In this document: one piece after another, positions 16,697 to 26,807 of the stretch
How positions within the stretch are numbered: position 1 is the first letter of the stretch
Layout: the number at the start of each line of letters is the position of its first letter
Assembly (NCBI RefSeq): GCF_032598905.1
Contig: NZ_CP122458.1
Span: forward strand, 9,821,001 to 9,885,000
Direction of reading: 5' to 3'
DNA from: Streptomyces sp. 11x1
GTDB lineage: Bacteria > Actinomycetota > Actinomycetes > Streptomycetales > Streptomycetaceae
DNA length: 64,000 bases
The notes under the pieces: model-generated
Databases searched by the model: none
Seen by the model: the letters and a program-made list of their open reading frames with translations, nothing else
What the model was told of the DNA's origin: nothing
Made by a program: the position numbers and the translations under genes

Positions 16697-17836
16697 GTGT
16701 CAGCTGCCAGGAAGCGCGTCGCGGTGGTCGGCGTCGGAACGATGGGCAGCCAGGCCGCCTGGCGGCTGGCGGCCCGCGGCGCCGAGGTCGTCGGATACGA
16801 CCGATACGCTCCCGGCCACGACCGCAGCGCGGCCGGCGGTGAGACCCGCATCTTCCGCAGCGCGCACTTCGAGGATTCCCGGTACGTCCCGCTCCTCAAG
16901 CACGCCGACGCCCTCTGGGAGCAGCTCCAGCAGGAGACCGGCCGCGAGCTGCGCCGCCTGACCGGATGCCTGCTCATGGGGCCGACCGACCACCAGCAGA
17001 TGGCCACCGTCCTCGAGTCCATCGCCGACCACGACCTCGACCACGAGGTACTGGACGCCGACACGCTCGCCAAGCGCTTCCCGCAGTACCGCATCGAGGA
17101 CGGCGACGCGGCCGTACTCGACCGCCGCGCCGGGTTCATCCGCCCGGAGCTGACGATCCAGACCGCCGCGCGCCGCGCCGAGCAGCTGGGCGCCGTGATC
17201 CACCGCTACAGCACGGTCCGCGAGATCGTCCCCGTCGCCGGCGGCGTGGAAGTCCGCACCGACTCCGGCAGCGAGCGCTTCGACACCGTCGTCGTCACCC
17301 CCGGTCCCTGGGTCAACGACCTCCTGCCCGACCTGCCCTGGGAGGTGGAGGTCCGCCGGCTCGTCAGTGCCTGGTACGTGCCCACCGCCCCCGACGCCTG
17401 GTTCGGCGAGGAGCGCCCGGCGTTCATCCGCACCGCCCCCACCCACTGCTACGGCCTGCCCTCCCCGGACGGCATCTCGGTCAAGCTCGGACTGTCCCGT
17501 GCGCTGCATCGGCTCGCCGACGACCCCAACCAGCTGGATCGCACCGTGCGCCCGGACGAGCTGGACATCTTCTCCGAGCTGATCGGGCGATACCTGCCCG
17601 ACCTGCACCCGGACCCCACCCGCCTCTCCGTCTACATGGAGGGCTACACGGAGAGCAGCCGCCCCTTGGTCGGCCCCCTGCCCGGCGCCGAGAACGTCAT
17701 CCTCCTCGCCGGCTTCTCCGGTCACGGTTTCAAACTCTCGCCCGCCTTCGGCGACATCGCCGCGGACCTCGCGCTGGACGGCGCCTCGCCCCAGCCCATC
17801 GACTTCCTGTCCACCGTCGGCCGTACGGAGGCATGA
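16697..17836 (+). CDS. FAD-dependent DAO-family amine oxidase (N-methyltryptophan/sarcosine oxidase-like), copy 2
   Basis: 379 residues, first gene of the long amine operon. GTG 16697 follows ACGAAAGGAAAG, the same start context as copy 1 at 175. The GVGTMG nucleotide motif, GGETRIFRS segment and AGFSGHGFKLSP near the C-terminus place it with monomeric sarcosine oxidase/SolA. As in copy 1, the equivalent of the covalent-flavin cysteine region reads SVYMEGYTESS, with no cysteine. It should oxidise a secondary amine intermediate or the imported substrate. The next gene starts inside its stop codon (ATGA). Confidence 0.87.
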   Translation: MSAARKRVAVVGVGTMGSQAAWRLAARGAEVVGYDRYAPGHDRSAAGGETRIFRSAHFEDSRYVPLLKHADALWEQLQQETGRELRRLTGCLLMGPTDHQQMATVLESIADHDLDHEVLDADTLAKRFPQYRIEDGDAAVLDRRAGFIRPELTIQTAARRAEQLGAVIHRYSTVREIVPVAGGVEVRTDSGSERFDTVVVTPGPWVNDLLPDLPWEVEVRRLVSAWYVPTAPDAWFGEERPAFIRTAPTHCYGLPSPDGISVKLGLSRALHRLADDPNQLDRTVRPDELDIFSELIGRYLPDLHPDPTRLSVYMEGYTESSRPLVGPLPGAENVILLAGFSGHGFKLSPAFGDIAADLALDGASPQPIDFLSTVGRTEA

Positions 17837-18900
17837 CCATGAACGACACCACGCTCTCCGTCGGCACCCTGGTGGCCGAGCCGGGAACCAAGGCCCGCGG
17901 CACCGTCCGTGCCGACCTGGGCACTCTCACCGCGGACATTCCGCTGACCCTCGTCAACGGGACCCGCCCCGGCCCCCGGGTCGTCCTCACCGCGGGTGTG
18001 CACGGCGGCGAGTTCCCGCCCATCGACGCCGCCGTGCGACTCGCGGACGGCCTGGAACCCGACGCGGTGCACGGACAGGTGATCATCTGTCCGGTCGCCA
18101 ACCCACCCGCCGTGTACCAGGGTCGGCTCAACATCTCCCCGGTCGACGGCGTCAACCTCAACCGCGTCTTCCCCGGCGACGCGGCCGGCGGCCCCACCGA
18201 GCGGCTGGCCGCCTGGCTCTTCACCCACCTCCTCGACGGCGCCGACGTCTACATCGACCTGCACTGCGGCGGCATCGACCAGGTCCTGCGGGACTTCGTC
18301 GGCTACCGCATCACCGGTGACCCGGACCTGGACAAGGCGACGGCCGAACTGGCAGGCTCCTTCGGCATCGAGGACGTCATCCTCGGGCTGACGCCCGAGG
18401 GAGGCAACAGCCACGCGGCCGCCGCCCGCCGGGGCATCTCGGCGGTCCTCGTCGAGGTGGGCCAGCTCGGCCAGCGGGATGAGGCCACCGCCCTCCGCCG
18501 CGTCGACGGCCTGCTGACAGCACTTCGCCACCTGGGCGTCCTCGACCAGGACGGTTCCGCTCCGGCACCGATCCGCGAGTGGGTCTGGTCCGCCGGCGTC
18601 ACCGCCGAGGCCACCGGCCTGTGGTACCCGGAGTTCTCCTTCGACGCCGACATCATCGGTGAAGTCGCCGAAGGCGACCTCCTCGGCCGCATCATCGACC
18701 CGGTTGACGGCACGGAGCACACCGTCCACGCTCCGGCCGACGGACGGATCTTCTACGGCATGCACGGCCTCACCGTCGCCCCTGGCAAGGAACTCGCCGC
18801 CCTCGCGCTCCCATGGGACCCCGACACGGCAGAGCGGGCCGACACCCTCCGGGCCCCCGGCCTCGGTGCCGGATCCGATGAGGCGGATCCCCGCCCCTAG
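17833..18900 (+). CDS. Zinc-dependent deacylase of the succinylglutamate desuccinylase/aspartoacylase family, paralogue 1
   Basis: 355 residues. ATG 17833 overlaps the previous stop and has GGAG in front. The zinc site of the family is visible: HGGE (H57, E60) and the later histidine in DLHCGG (H144), with VNLNRVFPGD between them. The family removes N-acyl groups from amino acids or diamines: N-acetylaspartate, N-succinylglutamate, N-acetyl-2,4-diaminobutyrate. The C-terminal 100 residues form the usual beta domain (YPEFSFDADIIGEVAEGDLL). A second, more distant member lies at 24382, so two different acyl compounds or positions may be processed. Confidence 0.85.
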   Translation: MTMNDTTLSVGTLVAEPGTKARGTVRADLGTLTADIPLTLVNGTRPGPRVVLTAGVHGGEFPPIDAAVRLADGLEPDAVHGQVIICPVANPPAVYQGRLNISPVDGVNLNRVFPGDAAGGPTERLAAWLFTHLLDGADVYIDLHCGGIDQVLRDFVGYRITGDPDLDKATAELAGSFGIEDVILGLTPEGGNSHAAAARRGISAVLVEVGQLGQRDEATALRRVDGLLTALRHLGVLDQDGSAPAPIREWVWSAGVTAEATGLWYPEFSFDADIIGEVAEGDLLGRIIDPVDGTEHTVHAPADGRIFYGMHGLTVAPGKELAALALPWDPDTAERADTLRAPGLGAGSDEADPRP

Positions 18901-18977
18901 ACCCCCCATTTCAGCCGCCCCCCTTCCCACGTCCCCAGCCGCCCTTTCTCACGGCCAGTACCTCCAGGAGGCACCAA

Positions 18978-20084
18978 ATGAAAGACGCCCGAATAGACCG
19001 CAGACTGTTCCTGCGAGGAATAGGAGGGGTCACGGCGGGTGTCGCCGCCGCGACCACCCTCTCCGCCTGCGGTACCGGCACCAGCCGTGTGTCGTCCGGC
19101 GGGGGCAAGGGCGGCGGCAAGACGGTGGTCGTCCGTGACAGCGGCGGTTCGTATGGCGCGGCTCTGCAGAAGGCGATCTACACGCCGTTCACGCAGGAGA
19201 CCGGTATCCAGGTGAAGGTGCTGAACCTGGACGACGCCCCGCTGCTGGCGCAGATCAAGCAGGGCCGGCCGCAGTGCGACCTGATCAACAACTCGATGAT
19301 GTCGCACAACAAGTACGTCAAGCAGGAGGCGCTGGAGGCGCTGGACCTCGACCGGATCAAGAGCGTCAAGAGCGCGAAGATCCCCGAGGGCCAGGTCACC
19401 GACCATGCCATCGGGAACAGCTTCTACGGCGCCTGTATGGCGTACCGCACGGATGCTTTCGGGGGTAAGAAGCCCGAGTCGTGGGCGGACTTCTGGGACA
19501 CCAAGGCGTTCCAGGGTGGCCGTTCGATGTGCAACCCGGACGGTGACCTGCCGGAGTTGGAGTTCGCGCTGCTGGCCGACGGTGTTCCCATGGACAAGCT
19601 GTACCCGCTGGATGTGGACCGTGCTTTCAAGGTGCTGACGCGGCTGCGGGGTGACATCAAGAAGTTCTGGGACAGCGGCCCGCTCCCCGGTGTGCTGCTC
19701 AGCCGCCAGGAAGTGACGATGTCCACCGTGTGGGACGGCCGGATCGCCGATCTGGAGAAGCAGGGTGTCCCGGTCACCAGGCAGCTCAACGGGATGCGCC
19801 GCCAGTTCCAGGGCTACGCCATCGCCAAGGACGCGGCCAACGTGGACAACGCCTACAAGCTCATGGACTTCTCGCTGCGGGCGGAGAGCCAGGCCGCTCT
19901 GGCCAAGGCGTTCCCGTCGAACCCGTCCTCGCCGGTGGCTTACGCCAAGCTCACCGAGGAGGAGCGCAACGCGCTCGCGGGTGCGCCGCAGTACTACGAC
20001 AAGGGTTTCGACGCGGACATCGACTGGTGGCTGAAGAACGAATCGGCCGTCACCAAGCGCTGGTTGGAGTGGGCTCGTGGCTGA
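18978..20084 (+). CDS. Spermidine/putrescine-type ABC substrate-binding protein (Tat/lipoprotein)
   Basis: 368 residues. RBS AGGAGG precedes ATG 18978. The N-terminus carries a twin-arginine-like motif (DRRLFLRG) and a lipobox (LSAC), so it is probably exported folded and lipid-anchored. The body belongs to the PotD/SBP_bac_8 group (VVVRDSGGSYGAALQKAIYT, NSMMSHNKYVKQEALEALD). Residues contacting a polyamine cannot be verified by eye, so the ligand may be a modified amine. It overlaps the ATPase gene by 8 bases and is the receptor of the importer encoded at 20077-22979. Confidence 0.88.
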   Translation: MKDARIDRRLFLRGIGGVTAGVAAATTLSACGTGTSRVSSGGGKGGGKTVVVRDSGGSYGAALQKAIYTPFTQETGIQVKVLNLDDAPLLAQIKQGRPQCDLINNSMMSHNKYVKQEALEALDLDRIKSVKSAKIPEGQVTDHAIGNSFYGACMAYRTDAFGGKKPESWADFWDTKAFQGGRSMCNPDGDLPELEFALLADGVPMDKLYPLDVDRAFKVLTRLRGDIKKFWDSGPLPGVLLSRQEVTMSTVWDGRIADLEKQGVPVTRQLNGMRRQFQGYAIAKDAANVDNAYKLMDFSLRAESQAALAKAFPSNPSSPVAYAKLTEEERNALAGAPQYYDKGFDADIDWWLKNESAVTKRWLEWARG

Positions 20085-21216
20085 GTTCGGTATCGCCGTA
20101 CCGTCGGTGAAGGTGGCCGGCAACAAGCCGGCCACCGCGACCGGCAAATCGCTGTCGGTGGTGGCCCTGCGCAAGACCTACGGCGACGTCGTCGCCGTCG
20201 ACGAGGCGTCCATGGAGATCGCGGCGGGGGAGTTCGTCACCTTCCTGGGCTCTTCGGGGTCGGGCAAGACCACGACGCTGATGATGATCGCTGGGTTCTG
20301 TGAGCCCGACTCCGGCACCATCACCGTCGGGGACCGTGATGTGACGCGGCTGGCTCCGCAGAAGCGGGGTTTGGGCTTCGTCTTCCAGCAGTACCTGCTC
20401 TTCCCGCACATGACCGTGCAGGAGAACGTCGCGTTCCCGCTGACGCTGCGTGGTGTGTCGAAGGCCGAGATCCGCCGGCGGGTTGGGGAGACGCTGGAGA
20501 TCGCGGGCCTGTCCGGGTTCGGTGGGCGCAAGCCGCGTGAGCTGTCGGGTGGTCAGCAGCAGCGTGTGGCGTTGTGCCGGGCGCTGGTCTATCGCCCGCC
20601 GGTGATTCTCATGGACGAGCCGCTGGGTGCTCTGGACAAGAAGCTGCGCGATCAGCTCCAGGTGGAGATCAAGTCCATCCAGCAGGAACTGGGTCTGACG
20701 GTCATCTATGTGACGCATGATCAGGAAGAGGCACTGGTGATGTCGGACCGTATCGCGGTGATGCGCAACGGTCTGATCGAGCAGTTCGACACCCCCCGGG
20801 AGCTGTTCGAACGGCCGAGGACCCCCTTCGTCGCCGACTTCCTCGGCGCGGCCAACTTCCTGCCCGGACGCATCGAGCAGCACACCGACGAGCACACCCT
20901 GGTCCGCCTGGATGCCGGCGGCACTTTGCTGAAGGCGCGTCGCCACCAGCTGCCCTCCGGTACCGCGGTGAAGGTTGCGGTGCAGCCGGGCCGGCTGCGG
21001 GCCTGTGCCAGTGATGACGGGTTCTGTACGGGCACGGTCGAGATGGCCACTTACGTGGGCACTCTGGTCCGCGCCGGTGTGCGGGTCGACGGCGGTGACG
21101 GGCCGCTGCTGCGCCTGGAGGTCCCGGCCGGCCGGGGTCCGGTCGCCGGCGAGCGGGTCGGTATCAGCGCCGACCCTGAGGACGTCAACCTCTTCGCCGA
21201 CGAAAAGGCGGGGTGA
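20077..21216 (+). CDS. potA: Spermidine/putrescine-type ABC importer ATPase
   Basis: 379 residues. All ATPase motifs are present: Walker A GSSGSGKTTT, Q-loop FQQYLLFPH, signature LSGGQQQR, Walker B VILMDEPLGALD and the H-loop THDQEEA. A TOBE-type regulatory domain follows (about 290-375). GTG 20077 lies within the end of the binding-protein gene. It energises the two permeases that follow. A decayed copy of its H-loop part occurs at 1426-1567. Confidence 0.9.
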   Translation: MAEFGIAVPSVKVAGNKPATATGKSLSVVALRKTYGDVVAVDEASMEIAAGEFVTFLGSSGSGKTTTLMMIAGFCEPDSGTITVGDRDVTRLAPQKRGLGFVFQQYLLFPHMTVQENVAFPLTLRGVSKAEIRRRVGETLEIAGLSGFGGRKPRELSGGQQQRVALCRALVYRPPVILMDEPLGALDKKLRDQLQVEIKSIQQELGLTVIYVTHDQEEALVMSDRIAVMRNGLIEQFDTPRELFERPRTPFVADFLGAANFLPGRIEQHTDEHTLVRLDAGGTLLKARRHQLPSGTAVKVAVQPGRLRACASDDGFCTGTVEMATYVGTLVRAGVRVDGGDGPLLRLEVPAGRGPVAGERVGISADPEDVNLFADEKAG

Positions 21217-21219
21217 GTC

Positions 21220-22116
21220 ATGGCCGCCACCCTCACCGCGGGGGCTCCCGCCCGTCCGCGCAAGCTGCTGGCTTCGCGCCGGACGCGGGTCGGGATCTTC
21301 TACGCGCTGCCGGTCGTCGTCTATCTGCTGCTGCTGTTCGTCTACCCGATCTTCTCCACGCTGCTGCTCAGCCTGAAGGACGCCGACGGATCGTTCACCC
21401 TGCACTGGTACGCCGACGCACTGACCGGCGTGAACCTGTCGGTGCTGTTCACGACGCTGCGGATCTCCGCCGAGACAGCGGTGCTGAGTCTGGTGTTCGG
21501 GTTCGTCCTGGCCCAGGCCATCACCCGGCTCAAGCCCATCTGGGCGGGTCTGGCCATGCTGGTCGTGGTCGTCCCGCACTTCGTCAGCGCGCTGGTGCGT
21601 ACCTATGGCTGGATCATCATGCTGGGCGACAAGGGCCTGGTGAACGAGTCCCTGGCCGCGATGGCGGTCCCCGGGACGCCGTTCCAGCTGCTCTACAACG
21701 AGCTCGGTGTGGTCATCGGTACGACGTCGATGATGCTGCCGTACACGGTGCTGCTGCTGTACGGGGTGATGCGCGGGGTGGACCGCCGGCTGCTGGCGGC
21801 CGCGTCCAGCATGGGCGCGGGCAAGGTGACCATCTTCCGGCGGATCTATCTGCCGCTGGTCGCCCCGGGCCTGGCCAGTGCCGGACTGCTCAGCTTCATC
21901 CTGTCGCTGGGCTACTACATCACCCCGGCCCTGATGGGCGGCCCCAACCAGACGATGATCGCCACCCTCATCAACCAGCAGGTGACCAAGGAGAACCAGT
22001 GGAACGGGGCCGCCGCGCAGGGCGTGATCCTGCTGGTCCTCACCCTGGCCGGACTGCTGCTGGTCAAGGCCGTGACCTCGCTCGGCGCCAGCCGTAAGAA
22101 GAGGAGCGCCACATGA
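21220..22116 (+). CDS. potB: Spermidine/putrescine-type ABC permease, PotB-like
   Basis: 298 residues with six predicted membrane segments. The first is ALPVVVYLLLLFVYPIFSTL, and the EAA-type loop reads LAAASSMGAGKVTIFRRIYL. It starts 3 bases after the ATPase stop and its own stop overlaps the next start (ATGA). It is one half of the membrane channel of the importer. Confidence 0.9.
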   Translation: MAATLTAGAPARPRKLLASRRTRVGIFYALPVVVYLLLLFVYPIFSTLLLSLKDADGSFTLHWYADALTGVNLSVLFTTLRISAETAVLSLVFGFVLAQAITRLKPIWAGLAMLVVVVPHFVSALVRTYGWIIMLGDKGLVNESLAAMAVPGTPFQLLYNELGVVIGTTSMMLPYTVLLLYGVMRGVDRRLLAAASSMGAGKVTIFRRIYLPLVAPGLASAGLLSFILSLGYYITPALMGGPNQTMIATLINQQVTKENQWNGAAAQGVILLVLTLAGLLLVKAVTSLGASRKKRSAT

Positions 22117-22979
22117 TGGAACTGCGCAAGTCCCTCACCGGCCGCATCGCCCTCACCGCCGTGGCCACCGTCATCCTCCTCTTCCTCGCGCTGCCGATCG
22201 CCGTCATCCTCGTCACCTCCTTCAGCAACAACGCCTTCGCCGCCTTCCCGCCCGAGGCGTGGACGCTGAACTGGTACAAGGCCCTGTTCGCCGACGGCAG
22301 CAAGTGGCCCGCCGCGCTCTCCCTGTCCGCCTTGATCGCCGCCCTGAGCACCGTCTTCTCCCTCATCATCGGCGTCACCGCGGCGACCGCCCTCGTCCGC
22401 AGCGAACTCCCGCTGCGCTCCGCGGTCTTCGCCCTGGTCCTCGGCCCGCTGGTGATCCCGCAGATCGTCACCGCACTCGGCCTGTTCCTGCTCTTCGAGC
22501 CGGCCGCGATGCTGGGCAGCCCCATCGCCATCGCCCTCGGCCACACCGTCCTCGCCTCACCCATCGCGGTGCTGATCCTGATCGCGACCCTGCGCGGCAT
22601 CGACGAACGCCTCGAAGACGCCGCCGCCAGCATGGGCGCCGGCCGGCTCACCATCGCCCGGAAGATCACCTTCCCTCTCGCGGCACCGGGCATGATCGCG
22701 GCGGCGATCTTCTCCTTCATCACCAGCTTCGACGAGTTCTACATCTCCCAGTTCCTCTCCTCCGTCGACACCGTCACCCTCCCCGTCCAGGTCTACAACT
22801 CGCTCACCTTCGAGATCGACCCCAGCGTCACCGCGGTCAGCGCGATCCTCATCGCCTTCGCGATCCTCGCGCTCGGCCTGGTCGCCCTGGTGCGCTGGCT
22901 CGGCTCCGGACGGCAGGAATCCCTGCTCTCGGTCGAGAACACCGTCGGCGTCGCCAACCCGGGAGGCGAAGCCGTATGA
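22113..22979 (+). CDS. potC: Spermidine/putrescine-type ABC permease, PotC-like
   Basis: 288 residues, six membrane segments, EAA loop DAAASMGAGRLTIARKITFP and the PotC-like FSFITSFDEFYISQFL. RBS AAGAGGAG precedes ATG 22113. It completes the importer. The downstream aminotransferase begins inside its stop (ATGA at 22976), so uptake and the first catabolic steps are translationally linked. Confidence 0.9.
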   Translation: MMELRKSLTGRIALTAVATVILLFLALPIAVILVTSFSNNAFAAFPPEAWTLNWYKALFADGSKWPAALSLSALIAALSTVFSLIIGVTAATALVRSELPLRSAVFALVLGPLVIPQIVTALGLFLLFEPAAMLGSPIAIALGHTVLASPIAVLILIATLRGIDERLEDAAASMGAGRLTIARKITFPLAAPGMIAAAIFSFITSFDEFYISQFLSSVDTVTLPVQVYNSLTFEIDPSVTAVSAILIAFAILALGLVALVRWLGSGRQESLLSVENTVGVANPGGEAV

Positions 22980-24358
22980 CCACCGCCGCCGCTCAGCTGA
23001 CCGCGGCCACCGCTCAGCGGCACCTGCTGCTGCACATGACCGCCAACGGATCGCTCGGCGACGAGGGCGAAGACCTCCTCGTCGTCCAGCGAGGGGAGGG
23101 CCCGTACGTCGAGGACGCGGACGGCAGGCGCTACATCGACGGCCTGTCGGGGCTGTACTGCTGCCAACTCGGCTACTCCTACGGCCCCGAGTTCGCCGAG
23201 GCCGCCGAACGGCAACTGCGCGAGCTGTGCTACAGCCCGCTGTGGACCGGGTCCGCGCACCCCTCGGCCATCGAGCTCGCCGAACGGCTGTCCCGGATCG
23301 CCCCCGTCGACATCGAGCACACCTTCTTCTCGAGCGGCGGCGCCGAAGCCGTCGAGACCGCCTGGAAGATCGCCCGCCGCTACCACGCCCTGCGCGGGGA
23401 GCCGGGACGGGTCAAGGCTATCGCCCGGCGCGGCGCCTACCACGGACTGACCATCGGCACGCTGTCGTTCAACGACGACCCCGGGCTGACGGAGCCGTAC
23501 GGCCAGCCGGCGATCGACACCAGGTTCGTGTCGAACACCAACCGCATGGGCCTTGCAGCGGAGTTCGCGGACGACGAGGTGTACACGGCCTGGCTGCTCG
23601 CGGAGTTGGAGGCCGCGATCCTGACCGAGGGCCCCGAGACCGTCGCGATGCTGATCGCCGAGCCGGTGCAGAACCGGGGCGGCTGCATCACCCCGCCCCA
23701 GGGCTACTGGCAGGGCTTGCGGGCGCTCGCCGACCGGTACGGCTTCCTGCTCGTCGCCGACGAGGTCATCACAGCCTTCGGCCGGATCGGCGAGTGGTTC
23801 GGCGGTGACCGCTACGGCGCCCGCCCGGACATGGTCACTGTCGCCAAAGGCATCACGGCCGGATACGCCCCCCTGGGCGCGACCCTGGTCGGTACCAAGG
23901 TCACCGAGGTCATCAACCGCCCCGGCGCGGTCCTCAACCACGGCTACACCTTCGCCGGGCACCCGCTGAGCACGGCCATCGCCCTGCGCAACCTGGAGAT
24001 CATGGAGCGGGACCGCATCCTGGACAACGTCCGCGGTCTCCAGGGCAACCTGGCGAGGCGCATTGCGGCGCTCAAGGACCTGCCGATCGTCGGCGACGTC
24101 CGCGGCACCGGGTTCTTCTACTCCTGCGAACTCGTCGGCGACCTCGACGACGGCGCTTTCAGCGCCAAGGCCCGAACCGAACTCATCGGCGACCTGATCC
24201 CTCGTCGGCTGCGCGAGGCCGGCCTGCTGGCCCGCGTCTACAACCGCTCCGCGCCGCTGGTCCAGATCGCGCCCCCGCTGATCAGCGACCGCGCCGTCCT
24301 CGACCGTATCGCCGCGATCATCGCGGGCGTCCTCGCCGAGGCATCGGCCCGCATCTGA
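22976..24358 (+). CDS. Class III aminotransferase, putrescine/diamine-pyruvate type
   Basis: 460 residues, as in SpuC and omega-amino acid:pyruvate transaminases. Visible features: [16 protein letters not shown], the phosphate-site [34 protein letters not shown], the [19 protein letters not shown] aspartate segment and the PLP lysine in [14 protein letters not shown] (K291). It probably converts a primary amine such as putrescine or a deacylated diamine to an aldehyde, the substrate for the dehydrogenase at 25332. The association with a polyamine-type importer supports a diamine substrate; an exact assignment is not possible. Confidence 0.85.
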   Translation: MTTAAAQLTAATAQRHLLLHMTANGSLGDEGEDLLVVQRGEGPYVEDADGRRYIDGLSGLYCCQLGYSYGPEFAEAAERQLRELCYSPLWTGSAHPSAIELAERLSRIAPVDIEHTFFSSGGAEAVETAWKIARRYHALRGEPGRVKAIARRGAYHGLTIGTLSFNDDPGLTEPYGQPAIDTRFVSNTNRMGLAAEFADDEVYTAWLLAELEAAILTEGPETVAMLIAEPVQNRGGCITPPQGYWQGLRALADRYGFLLVADEVITAFGRIGEWFGGDRYGARPDMVTVAKGITAGYAPLGATLVGTKVTEVINRPGAVLNHGYTFAGHPLSTAIALRNLEIMERDRILDNVRGLQGNLARRIAALKDLPIVGDVRGTGFFYSCELVGDLDDGAFSAKARTELIGDLIPRRLREAGLLARVYNRSAPLVQIAPPLISDRAVLDRIAAIIAGVLAEASARI

Positions 24359-24381
24359 TCCACCTCTTGGAAAGGATCCAC

Positions 24382-25335
24382 ATGTACTCCATCGGTCCGC
24401 TGACCGTCGCCCCCGGCGAGCGCGCCCAGGGCCTGATCCCGGTCGGCACCAGCAGCTACGGCGTGGAGCTCGGCATCCCGCTGATCGTCGTCAACGGCGT
24501 CCAGGACGGCCCGGTCCTGTGTGTGGACGCGGGCGTGCACGGCGACGAGTACGACGGTCAGGAGGCCATCCGCCGCGTGCTCGCCGAGGTCGACCCGGCC
24601 ACCCTGCGCGGCACCGTCGTCGGCATCCCCTGCCTCAACACCCCGGCTTTCGAGGCGGCGGCCCGTGCCAGCGGCATCGACCACCTCAACCTCAACCGCA
24701 TCTTCCCGGGCGACGCGGAGGGCTCCTACTCCCAGCGTCTGGCCGCCACCTTCGTCGAGAAGGTCGTCCCCGCCGTCGACGCCGTGGTCGACCTGCACAC
24801 CGGTGGCGCCTACGGCGAGATCGCCCCGCTGGTCATCCTCCAGGGCGGCTACGAGGACCTGGCGACGGACCTGGCCCTCGCCGCAGGGCACGAGCTGGTC
24901 TGGAAGGGCGGCAAGTGGGGCGGCACGGTCCGCCACCCCGTCCTCGAAGCAGGCAAGCCCGCCATCACCATCGAGTGCGGCGGCGCCACCTACCGCGAGA
25001 CCAACGTCGAGCACCACATGCACTCGATCCGCAACATCCTGCGCAGCCTCGGCATGATCGACGGCGAGGCGGAGCTGCGGGACACCTACACGACGGTCTC
25101 CGGCACCTTCGCCCGCTCCGCCGCCGGCGGCTTCTTCGTCGCCCGCGCCGAGCCGGGAGAGACCTGCAAGGAAGGCGACCTGATCGCCACCATCACCGAC
25201 CACTACGGCAACACGCTGGAAGAGGTCATTGCCCCACAGGAGGGCATCGTGCTCTGGGTCCGCCGGATCCGCACGGTCCGCCCGGGCGACGAGGTCGTCA
25301 TCTTCGGCGAGGTGCTGGGAGAGATCCAGCCATGA
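24382..25335 (+). CDS. Zinc-dependent deacylase of the succinylglutamate desuccinylase/aspartoacylase family, paralogue 2
   Basis: 317 residues. ATG 24382 is preferred over an in-frame TTG at 24367 because GGAAAGGA lies between them as a ribosome site. The zinc ligands are visible as HGDE (H53, E56) and DLHTGG (H139), with [10 protein letters not shown] between. The C-terminal domain ([20 protein letters not shown]) resembles N-alpha-acetyl-diaminobutyrate deacetylase (DoeB)-like proteins more than aspartoacylase, judged by eye. It overlaps the aldehyde dehydrogenase gene by ATGA. It should remove an acyl group from the imported compound or an intermediate. Confidence 0.85.
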   Translation: MYSIGPLTVAPGERAQGLIPVGTSSYGVELGIPLIVVNGVQDGPVLCVDAGVHGDEYDGQEAIRRVLAEVDPATLRGTVVGIPCLNTPAFEAAARASGIDHLNLNRIFPGDAEGSYSQRLAATFVEKVVPAVDAVVDLHTGGAYGEIAPLVILQGGYEDLATDLALAAGHELVWKGGKWGGTVRHPVLEAGKPAITIECGGATYRETNVEHHMHSIRNILRSLGMIDGEAELRDTYTTVSGTFARSAAGGFFVARAEPGETCKEGDLIATITDHYGNTLEEVIAPQEGIVLWVRRIRTVRPGDEVVIFGEVLGEIQP

Positions 25336-26807
25336 GCGACCAACTGCAACCGACCGAACTGCAACTGACCGAGCTGCTGATCGACGGCAAGCACGTCCCG
25401 GCCGCCGACGGACGCTTCTTCACGGTCCTCGACCCGTCGAACGACACGGCCATCGCCCAGGTGGCGCTGGCCGGCAAGGCGGACGTGGACCAGGCGGTGG
25501 CCGCCGCCCGCGCGGCCTTCACCGCTCCCGAGTGGTCCGGGATGCGTGCCGCCGACCGGGGCCGGATCCTGTTCCGCATCGCGGAGGCCATCCGCTACCA
25601 GAGCGAACGGCTCGCCCGCCTGGAGAGCCAGGACGTCGGCAAGCCGCTGCGCCAGGCGAAGGCCGATGTCGAAGCGGCCGCCCGCTACTTCGAGTTCTAC
25701 GCGGGCGTCGCCGACAAGCTCGGCGGCTCGACGGTCCCGCTCGGCCCCGGCCTGCTCGACTACACCGTCCGCGAGCCGATCGGCGTATCCGGCCACATCA
25801 TCCCGTTCAACTACCCGCTGCAGAACACGGCGAGGGGCTCCGCCCCGGCGCTGGCCGCCGGCTGCACGGTGGTGCTCAAGCCGTCCCCCGAGGCGCCGCT
25901 CACCCCGCTGGAGATCGGCAGGATCGCCCTTGAGTGCGGCCTTCCGCCGGGCGTGCTCAACGTGGTCCCCGGCGACGGCGAGACCGGCGCGGCCCTCGCC
26001 GGCCACCCGGACATCGACCAGGTCACCTTCACCGGGTCCGTGCCCACCGGCATCAAGGTCGCCCAGGCCGCCGCCGCCAACGTGGTGCCCTCCGTCACCG
26101 AACTGGGCGGCAAGTCGCCGGTCGTCGTCTTCGCCGACGCCGACTTCGACCTGGCGCTCGGCGCGGTAGCCGCCTCCGCGTTCGGCAACGCCGGGCAGAC
26201 CTGCTCGGCCGGCACCCGGCTGCTCCTCCAGCGCGGCGCCGAGGAGTTCCTGGACAAGCTCGTCGCGCACGTCGCGTCCCTGCGCCTCGGGCCGGGGCTC
26301 ACCGACCCGGACGTCGGCCCGCTGGTCGCCGCACGGCAAAGGGACCAGGTCCTTGGCTACCTGGAGTTGGCGCGGGAGGAGGGCGCCGTGGCGCGAGTCG
26401 GCGGAGGTGCCCCCGCCGACCCCGAACTGGCCGACGGCTACTACGTTCAGCCGACCGTGCTCACCGGACTGGACAACCAGGCCCGTTGTGCCCGCGAGGA
26501 GATCTTCGGCCCCGTTGTCACGGTCATCGAGTTCGACGACGTGGACGAGGCGCTGGAGATCGCCAACGACAGCCCGTACGGCCTGGCCTCGTACGTGTGG
26601 ACCCGCGACATCGACAAGGCGATGCGGCTGGCCGAGGGCATCCGTGCAGGCCAGGTCTATGTCAACGCCACCGGCGTCGGCACCGGCGTGGAGCTGCCCT
26701 TCGGCGGCTACAAGCACAGCGGCTGGGGCCGGGAGAAGGGTCTCGAAGGCCTGGCCAGCTACCTGCAGACCAAGAACGTCTGCATCGGGTTCGGGAACCG
26801 GTCATGA
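25332..26807 (+). CDS. NAD(P)-dependent aldehyde dehydrogenase, betaine/aminobutyraldehyde type
   Basis: 491 residues. Motifs: [33 protein letters not shown], the catalytic glutamate in [11 protein letters not shown], and the catalytic cysteine in [11 protein letters not shown] (C291), a context typical of betaine- and aminobutyraldehyde-type dehydrogenases rather than the GabD group. It should oxidise the aldehyde produced by the aminotransferase at 22976. ATGA overlaps occur on both sides. Confidence 0.88.
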   Translation: MSDQLQPTELQLTELLIDGKHVPAADGRFFTVLDPSNDTAIAQVALAGKADVDQAVAAARAAFTAPEWSGMRAADRGRILFRIAEAIRYQSERLARLESQDVGKPLRQAKADVEAAARYFEFYAGVADKLGGSTVPLGPGLLDYTVREPIGVSGHIIPFNYPLQNTARGSAPALAAGCTVVLKPSPEAPLTPLEIGRIALECGLPPGVLNVVPGDGETGAALAGHPDIDQVTFTGSVPTGIKVAQAAAANVVPSVTELGGKSPVVVFADADFDLALGAVAASAFGNAGQTCSAGTRLLLQRGAEEFLDKLVAHVASLRLGPGLTDPDVGPLVAARQRDQVLGYLELAREEGAVARVGGGAPADPELADGYYVQPTVLTGLDNQARCAREEIFGPVVTVIEFDDVDEALEIANDSPYGLASYVWTRDIDKAMRLAEGIRAGQVYVNATGVGTGVELPFGGYKHSGWGREKGLEGLASYLQTKNVCIGFGNRS

